Source: Candidatus Atribacteria bacterium
GTDB taxonomy: Bacteria; Atribacterota; Atribacteria; Atribacterales; Caldatribacteriaceae
NCBI GenBank assembly: GCA_029982105.1
Contig: JARRCQ010000061.1
Coordinates: forward strand, 1-8,387
Length of the DNA stretch: 8,387 nucleotides
Reading direction: 5' to 3'
The position numbers and the translations under genes were made by a program. Below are positions 6,001-8,387 of the stretch, piece by piece. Under the pieces are notes generated by a model, which saw nothing but the letters and a program-made list of their open reading frames with translations, did no database searches and was not told where the DNA came from. Numbering within the stretch: the first letter of the stretch is position 1; the number at the start of each line of letters is the position of its first letter.

Positions 6001-7467
6001 TTCTACCGCCCGATAAGCGGGGTCAAACACTATACAACGCACTTGATAGCGAAAAGTCCCGTCTCCCTCGGGGAGAAAGCGTATCTCTCCTTCTCCTTTC
6101 TCATTCAGCTTATCCGTTTCTTCCTTCCATATTTCCTCTTCTTGTTCTTCTCTACCATAACCAATAGGGTAGCGAAATATCTGATAACGAAACTCACCCC
6201 CACTTAGAGGGCGCTTCGAATAATATTCTCCTTTTACTGAAAAACGGACTTCTTCTCCTTTAGCATAAACTGGTTTTTCTGGCGTCAATTGGACGGTAAA
6301 AGATGGTTTTTCATAGTTTTCAATGGAAACCAACTGATAAAATTCTCTATCTCGCCACCGCAGCCGGATTAAAAAATCTCCTTCTTCAATTTTTTGGGGC
6401 AGAGCAAAGGAAAAGCTCACACTGCCCTCGGGAGTGGGGGAAAGGGTTTCCTTTCCATATTCGTTACCTCGATAATCCACCACAGCCACTTCTACTTTTT
6501 CTTCTTGAGGAGGAGCAATATATTTATTAGTATTCACTTCTCGTAAAATAGCTTTTCCTAAAACAGTTTGCCCCGGTTTATACAGAGGACGCTCCGAGTA
6601 AATAAAAGCTTTTAGGTTTTCCCCTTCCCAGTAATAAGGATAAAAATTCAAAAAAGCAAATTCCTCATCTTTCTCTACCAGAATAACCGCTTCTTCTCCC
6701 CTTTCCCATTCTTTCTCCCAGAAATAAAGCCCCTGGCTATCAGTAAATCCTTCTTCCTTTTCCTCACCCTGCCAGATTGTGACCTGGGCTTTCTCTTGAG
6801 GGATACCAGTTTTTAAGTCTTGCACCAGGATAACACCTTTTTTTTCATCCTGACGGGAAAGACAAGATAGATGGGTTACACTGAATATAACTCGTGCCTC
6901 TTGTCCTCCTCCCCGGGCAGTCAATAAGTATACCCCAGGAGGTAGAGGATTAATTTCTACCGTTCTCCAAACAAAAGGAGAATCTTGCTCTGGAGGTAAA
7001 TCTACCCAGAAAGTTTTCAACTCATCAGTGCCTCGGCGAAAATCGGAAGGAGTAACAGTAATAGGACGGCGAGGCACTGGCCCTTGAATATCGAACAAGT
7101 CACGCAAAAATTTTTTCACTGGGGCAGGCAATACTCGAGAAGCAAGTTTGCGTACTGACTGAAAGAAAGAATATTTGCTATTCTGCCACTCTTCTTCTTT
7201 TTCCAGAGGGCGGCGAGGTTGCCAGCTATCCACCTGGAAGAAAGATTCTTTTTTTACATTCTGGATATATTGTTCTGGATTCTCAATAAGATAAAGAGAG
7301 CACTGCACCCCTTTTATTTCCTGACCACTGATATTTATTTCTATCATATCCCCGGGGTAGATGTGGGCTGGAACGCTGATATAGATTTCTTCCTGAGCCA
7401 AAGCTTTACTTCCCCAAAGGAGTAAGAAAATTGCCATCCACCAAAAAAGAATTTTATTTTTTTTCAT
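3064..7467 (-). CDS. Secreted bacterial alpha-2-macroglobulin with CxEQ thioester motif (YfaS/YfhM-like)
   Basis: This 1467-residue protein is a predicted extracytoplasmic protease trap. It has a Sec signal peptide (basic MKKNK, hydrophobic 6-18, probable signal peptidase I cleavage after SKALA, 20-24) with no lipobox Cys, unlike lipoprotein YfhM. Macroglobulin domains follow. Family landmarks are ILVQDLKTGIPQEKAQVTIW (213-232) and the MG2 signature SERPLYKPGQTVLGKAILR (291-309). The bait-region-domain part is about 600-755, and SLAIVDQAVFDL (743-754) precedes the presumed bait. SWEPALTTNEEGKVEANF (820-837) marks the A2M core domain. The thioester domain runs from about 1008 to 1265, with YPYRCSEQ (1018-1025; C1022 and Q1025 would form the bond) and YDGGWGFWGG (1065-1074). 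The C-terminal receptor-binding-like domain includes YNLIPGKNVIRYYLRIRD (1419-1436) and YFPEVRDYGE. The start ATG follows a GGGGAG site by 5 bases. The gene starts 12 bases after the DUF1175 gene, the same order as E. coli yfaT-yfaS. The thioester call rests on the motif and its position. Confidence 0.93.
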   Translation of the reverse strand: MKKNKILFWWMAIFLLLWGSKALAQEEIYISVPAHIYPGDMIEINISGQEIKGVQCSLYLIENPEQYIQNVKKESFFQVDSWQPRRPLEKEEEWQNSKYSFFQSVRKLASRVLPAPVKKFLRDLFDIQGPVPRRPITVTPSDFRRGTDELKTFWVDLPPEQDSPFVWRTVEINPLPPGVYLLTARGGGQEARVIFSVTHLSCLSRQDEKKGVILVQDLKTGIPQEKAQVTIWQGEEKEEGFTDSQGLYFWEKEWERGEEAVILVEKDEEFAFLNFYPYYWEGENLKAFIYSERPLYKPGQTVLGKAILREVNTNKYIAPPQEEKVEVAVVDYRGNEYGKETLSPTPEGSVSFSFALPQKIEEGDFLIRLRWRDREFYQLVSIENYEKPSFTVQLTPEKPVYAKGEEVRFSVKGEYYSKRPLSGGEFRYQIFRYPIGYGREEQEEEIWKEETDKLNEKGEGEIRFLPEGDGTFRYQVRCIVFDPAYRAVEKQGEVRVLMGEFYFFLQPQAYFVKAGETMTYKVEARNAEEEKVTVDKVYVEVHRLEWEKEEEKWRETLSQFLNISLPQGAGEIKVTPDRTGYYRLEVYTQDKSGNKIVAASYFWVTGEDLYYPSRDLELQWDKERYRVGEEARVLVIPPGEGTFTFLFSIESSGLQRAEVKQISAPEEIVVPVLPSYMMGVYVSLSGFSDGKLYFESLSLPLEREKELQVKITPNQDRYQPGEKGKISIQVSDAQGNPVKCELSLAIVDQAVFDLSSWWRENIYDYFYSQFYNSVYGSYSIYSSFYGRGMPFQDMKAQFKGLGGAEAQGVLLRKYFPDTLSWEPALTTNEEGKVEANFVAPHSLTRWRVEVKAHKGELFGEAQEYFTTYQPFALGVELPSFLVTGDTLKSKITLWNEVAPQEVIIEGESSPEISLQWEKEPRKVSAPAEAVFPLLVSAQSPGGAYLRLFARGEKAQDAIELPLEVREKGIEVEENFSSFLGGKKASFEFSCDSSSTVEISLFPDSRSALLEEIEYMFSYPYRCSEQVASRLISFSSLPLGKTEDKILEVIEAIREDIYALYNLQSYDGGWGFWGGEGDLFHTAHALLALHQVKSRGFLVSDEVMERGLRFLEGHTSSNNNYLSPPPSDFDKVLSWYVLSLERKDFVPPSPPAIEELDDKSLALWGLIAGGEDRDKVEKELEKRAHILGDTMFWGTVNPSKPWEDDRFLATVFAALFLKERGNPQGEKAYLWLWRSKKGGDFFTTLERAYFLLVSSRFLKEESSVSTFRVLCNGRLIQEGRGEEKITIPRQFLLEGSNRLDIEGDNLFMAELKVKSWKKEAPPSQFFSVKKNYYLLLPTKGEEVFFSPQKVDVFHPQEEVVCEIEIQSPDYLEYVIIEDGMPAGCELIRKDYVFSLPEEEGTHYPSVVKTIFEGQPTLFVYNLIPGKNVIRYYLRIRDQGSFYVKPSLLYLMYFPEVRDYGEEKNLVVE
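4393..4404 (-). other. Thioester motif codons (Cys-Ser-Glu-Gln) of the macroglobulin
   Basis: TGC at 4404-4402 encodes C1022 and CAA at 4395-4393 encodes Q1025. In thioester-containing A2M and complement proteins these two side chains form the internal thioester that covalently captures attacking proteases. The flank SYPYRCSEQVASRL resembles the family P-Y-G-C-x-E-Q pattern, with Arg in place of the Gly before the Cys. Confidence 0.85.
5032..5205 (-). other. Presumed bait region of the macroglobulin, tyrosine-rich
   Basis: This segment encodes residues 755-812, between the VDQAVFDL strand and the YFPDTLSWEPAL start of the next domain. That is where bacterial A2Ms carry the exposed protease-sensitive bait. 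Its first half (763-785) has eight Tyr and three Phe in 23 residues and no Lys or Arg. Its second half has a few Lys/Arg (R787, K795, K799, R812) and a Gly-rich turn. The exact bait limits are an inference from family layout. Confidence 0.55.
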
Positions 7468-7472
7468 TTTTT

Positions 7473-7480
7473 CTCCCCTC
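7473..7480 (-). promoter_or_regulatory. Ribosome binding site of the macroglobulin gene, abutting the DUF1175 stop codon
   Basis: GAGGGGAG reads on the minus strand at 7480-7473 and ends 5 bases before the ATG (7467). Its first G is the last base of the TAG stop of the upstream gene. The 12-base gap leaves no room for a promoter or terminator, so the two genes share an mRNA. Confidence 0.75.
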
Positions 7481-8387
7481 TAATCTAAAATTTTCCACCG
7501 GAAAAATCCCAAAAAATTAGGATTATCTCTGGTAGGATGCCAGTCTTTATCAGGATGCCTCCGAAGAGAATCAAGAGTAGTCTCTCTTACTCCTTCTCCC
7601 TCTCCTACGGGGCCGGTATGATAAATTACTCTTCCCTCCCCCTCATAAATCATAACATGATAAGGATAAGAAAAAGAAGCAGGTTGGAAGAAAAAGAGAA
7701 GGTCTCCCGCCTTTGCTTTTCCTCCTTCTTTTCCCAGCGGTATTACATTATAGGCCAAAAGGTAAAAAGAAGAGGCAAAAACCGAAAAATCTTCGCTTAT
7801 TTTTTCCAGATTGAAGTCACCGGGTTTGACTCGAAAAATATTAACCCCCAGTAAAGGAACCTGAGGGTAAGCATAGGGAAGAATATCGCCTCTTTTGAGA
7901 CTTTCTCGATAGGCAAAGCGAACCAATCCTCCACAATCTCTTTCCTTAAATTGGGGATGAGGAGAATCAACCTGTAAACGAGCCACCTGGACAAAAAACT
8001 CTCGAAAAGCATCTCGCTCGCTCTCGGTGTTCAACTCCACCACATCGGGGAAACCATCTTTATCCCGGTCTTCTCCATTAGGGAAAACTTCTACTTCTAC
8101 CTCTTGCCACACTGGAAACACTCCCACCAATATTGAGGTTTTCCCTTCTCGCCGCCGGGGCTGGAAAGCAATTTTTTCTCCTTCTTTGGTTATCAAGATT
8201 AGTTCTTCATCTTCTACCACTACTTTAGTTCTACGAAACCAGGAAGGAAAACCCCACAAAGTAAAAGGCTGTATCTCTTCAACTTTTGTCTCTCCCCCAG
8301 CCCTAAGGTACAGGTAAGAAGGAAAGTGTAATTTAACAGGAAAAATAAAAGTTAAAAGAGTCAACCCCCAAATGATAAAAAACGATA
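7480..8387 (-). CDS. DUF1175 (YfaT-like) protein with NlpC/P60-like fold, 5' end off the window
   Basis: At least 294 residues are present, and the frame stays open to the right edge. A TTG at 8364 is possible but poor: it has no proper ribosome binding site, and the codons before it (…FFIIWG) continue a hydrophobic signal-peptide-like run, so the true start is probably outside. Residues are counted from that TTG. The N-terminal third (about 14-96) is beta-rich. EDRDKDGFPDVVE (98-110) is an acidic D-x-D-x-D-G-x-P-D motif of the kind that binds calcium. It leads into ESERDAFREFF, which together resembles the start of the DUF1175 core. ERDCGGLVRFAYRE (141-154) supplies the probable catalytic Cys144, and AGDLLFFF (219-226) with PYHVMIYEG (234-242) gives the probable His236. 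This is the Cys...GDLxFF...HVxIY pattern of NlpC/P60 cysteine peptidases, which often cut cell-wall peptides. In E. coli the homologue YfaT (about 200 residues) is encoded beside the A2M YfaS. Peptidase activity is inferred, not known. Confidence 0.85.
   Translation of the reverse strand, partial: SFFIIWGLTLLTFIFPVKLHFPSYLYLRAGGETKVEEIQPFTLWGFPSWFRRTKVVVEDEELILITKEGEKIAFQPRRREGKTSILVGVFPVWQEVEVEVFPNGEDRDKDGFPDVVELNTESERDAFREFFVQVARLQVDSPHPQFKERDCGGLVRFAYRESLKRGDILPYAYPQVPLLGVNIFRVKPGDFNLEKISEDFSVFASSFYLLAYNVIPLGKEGGKAKAGDLLFFFQPASFSYPYHVMIYEGEGRVIYHTGPVGEGEGVRETTLDSLRRHPDKDWHPTRDNPNFLGFFRWKILD

Noticed and set aside
5791..6207. 138-codon open frame on the plus strand opposite the macroglobulin gene
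   Set aside because: It is antisense to an unmistakable conserved gene, its translation is a Phe/Ser/Leu-rich string expected from the C/T bias, and no family motif is visible. The same holds for the plus-strand frames at 2317-2610, 3900-4175, 4603-4809, 6303-6530, 7219-7425, 7537-7854 and 8027-8317.
7797..8012. 71-codon minus-strand frame inside the DUF1175 gene
   Set aside because: It lies in another frame of a gene whose catalytic motifs are encoded across the same bases, and it shows no domain of its own.
1..8387. CRISPR arrays, insertion sequences, direct repeats or attachment sites
   Set aside because: Reading through the window showed no spaced repeats, no transposase or integrase motifs and no terminal inverted repeats. 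Recurrent GAA/GAG-rich tracts are codon-level bias.
8362..8387. TTG at 8364 as the true start of the DUF1175 gene
   Set aside because: There is no well-spaced ribosome binding site, and the hydrophobic N-terminal run continues upstream in frame to the window edge.

Overview
This 8.4-kb window comes from a bacterium of unknown lineage, roughly 40-45% G+C by eye. All six genes read on the minus strand, so transcription runs from the right edge to the left. The coding strand is strikingly purine-rich, and the given strand shows long C/T runs. The proteins are rich in Glu, Lys and aromatic residues. This purine loading is common in thermophiles and in some low-GC anaerobes, so a thermophilic anaerobe is a weak guess. 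Nothing seen here fixes the phylum.

Layout in order of transcription. (1) 8387-7480 is a DUF1175 (YfaT-like) protein with an NlpC/P60-like Cys/His core. Its N-terminus runs off the right edge. (2) 7467-3064 is a large secreted bacterial alpha-2-macroglobulin (A2M) with an intact CxEQ thioester motif. (3) 3095-2463 is a small membrane-anchored or secreted HExxH metalloprotease of the peptidase-MA (gluzincin) type, overlapping the A2M gene by 32 bases. (4) 2456-1740 is an ABC-transporter ATPase. (5) 1746-1018 is its ABC-2 type permease. These five genes lie within 12 bases of one another or overlap, and they look like one operon. (6) After a 215-base AT-rich gap holding a weak hairpin, an inverted repeat and a possible promoter, 802-1 encodes the N-terminal part of a 7TMR-DISM-type membrane sensor. 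It has a GTG start and a very good ribosome binding site, and it is cut by the left edge.

How they may work together (inference). The DUF1175-A2M pair is the same adjacent pair as yfaT-yfaS of Escherichia coli, part of a periplasmic A2M system. Here the A2M keeps a thioester motif, and the pair is joined to a predicted extracytoplasmic metalloprotease and an ABC exporter-like pair rather than to a penicillin-binding protein, at least within the window. A plausible reading is a cell-surface protease-trap or envelope-defence module: a trap (A2M), a cysteine-peptidase-like partner (DUF1175), a protease that might prime, be controlled by or be cleared by the trap, and a transporter. The membrane sensor may belong to a separate unit. 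The most unusual details are the missing switch histidine in the ATPase (Pro instead of His), the tyrosine-rich stretch where the A2M bait region should lie, and the coupling of a protease gene to a macroglobulin gene.
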